Of a stretch of DNA of 6,040 nt, positions 5,550-6,040 are shown in pieces. A model generated the notes under the pieces. It made no database searches. It was not told the DNA's origin and saw nothing but the letters and a program-made list of their open reading frames with translations. Numbering within the stretch: the first letter of the stretch is position 1; every line of letters begins with the position of its first letter. A program made the translations under genes and the position numbers. Source of the DNA: Euryarchaeota archaeon UBA556 (GTDB taxonomy: Archaea > Thermoplasmatota > Poseidoniia > Poseidoniales > Thalassarchaeaceae); contig DADI01000070.1 in NCBI GenBank assembly GCA_002494975.1, positions 1-6,040 on the forward strand, given 5' to 3'.

Positions 5550-6040
5550 ATGGAACCGATTATGATTGTAGTCCTTTTTCTCGCTATTGCTGTTTGCGCC
5601 TACATGTCATGGAACATAGGAGCCAATGATGTAGCCAATGCAATGGGGACATCTGTAGGTTCCAGAGCCTTGACATTGAGACAGGCAGTTATTATTGCTG
5701 CTGTGTTTGAATTCTGTGGAGCTTTCTTTGCAGGTGATGCAGTTACAGATACTATTAGAAAGGGTATCTTAAATATGGATTTAGCCGATGAAGCTCTAAC
5801 TAATTCGAGTGCATTTGTGAATGATCTGATGTTCGGATTTATTGCAGCAATGATGGCTGCAGCTGTTTGGCTAACAATAGCAACTCGTTTTGGTTTACCT
5901 GTATCTACCACTCACTCAATAATTGGTGGAATAGTGGGAGTAGGATTAGTTCTGGAAGTGCAACATAATGCGACACTAATTGATTGGGAAGTTGTGAGAA
6001 AAGTAGTCATGTCTTGGGTCGCAAGTCCATTGATGGGAGG
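5550..6040 (+). CDS. pit: PiT-family inorganic phosphate transporter, N-terminal part (runs off the right edge)
   Basis: The product is a membrane transporter that takes up inorganic phosphate with a cation; this is the first 163 complete residues. The start lies in a hydrophobic first helix (about 4-20). The family signature follows: NIGANDVANAMGTSVGSRAL (22-41), with the phosphate-contacting GANDVANA core, then a helix at about 45-62. The repeat-end motif FGLPVSTTHSIIGGIVG (114-130) is complete, followed by SWVASPLMGG (155-164) at the edge, typical of the sequence before the central loop. Full-length family members are usually 330-500 residues, so roughly half or less is present. ATG 5550 is used; ATG 5562 is a possible start four codons later. 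Divergent placement next to an AbrB-PhoU regulator supports a phosphate role over sulfate, which some family members carry. Archaeal genes of this type often have no other partner. Confidence 0.93.
   Translation, partial: MEPIMIVVLFLAIAVCAYMSWNIGANDVANAMGTSVGSRALTLRQAVIIAAVFEFCGAFFAGDAVTDTIRKGILNMDLADEALTNSSAFVNDLMFGFIAAMMAAAVWLTIATRFGLPVSTTHSIIGGIVGVGLVLEVQHNATLIDWEVVRKVVMSWVASPLMG

Noticed and set aside
1..6040. CRISPR arrays, tRNA or rRNA genes, insertion sequences, toxin-antitoxin pairs
   Set aside because: No spaced direct repeats, cloverleaf-like segments, transposase motifs or terminal repeats were found. The AbrB domain belongs to the PhoU regulator, not to an antitoxin with a partner toxin.

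Overview
The window looks like a compact, AT-rich archaeal chromosome segment. The archaeal signs are a protein built from histone folds, a PhoU-type regulator carrying an AbrB/MazE-like N-terminal domain, AT-rich TATA-like boxes about 25-30 bases ahead of starts, and few clear Shine-Dalgarno sites. The style (low GC, very tight spacing, a membrane-anchored Asp-box propeller) would fit a planktonic marine euryarchaeon such as Poseidoniales (Marine Group II) or a relative. That placement is an inference from gene content, not a search result.

Layout, left to right. At 3-74 (+) lies a probable C-terminal tail of a gene that begins outside the window. At 112-324 (+) is a 70-residue small protein of unknown function. 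It converges, with a gap of 9 bases, on a minus-strand gene (334-1116) whose product carries two, and probably three, histone-fold units in one chain. An AT-rich 89-base gap separates that gene from a divergent plus-strand gene (1206-2687), a membrane thiol-disulfide protein with an N-terminal thioredoxin-like domain fused to a CcdA-like six-helix domain. After 54 bases follows a plus-strand gene (2742-4355) for a membrane-anchored, externally facing Asp-box beta-propeller with eight cysteines and a DxDxDG calcium-type loop. Convergent to it, 25 bases away, is the AbrB-PhoU regulator (4381-5427, minus). A 122-base divergent region with two AT palindromes leads to a PiT-family phosphate transporter (from 5550, plus) that runs off the right edge.

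Two functional pairs stand out. The regulator and transporter form a divergent phosphate-uptake module, in which the AbrB domain could bind the palindromic shared promoter. The thioredoxin-CcdA protein sits directly upstream of a cysteine-rich extracytoplasmic propeller, so it could handle that protein's disulfides, although other substrates are equally possible. The most unusual gene is the multi-histone-fold protein: its first unit keeps the DNA-contact residues of archaeal histones, the second has largely lost them, and the third appears split by an insertion of about 34 residues.
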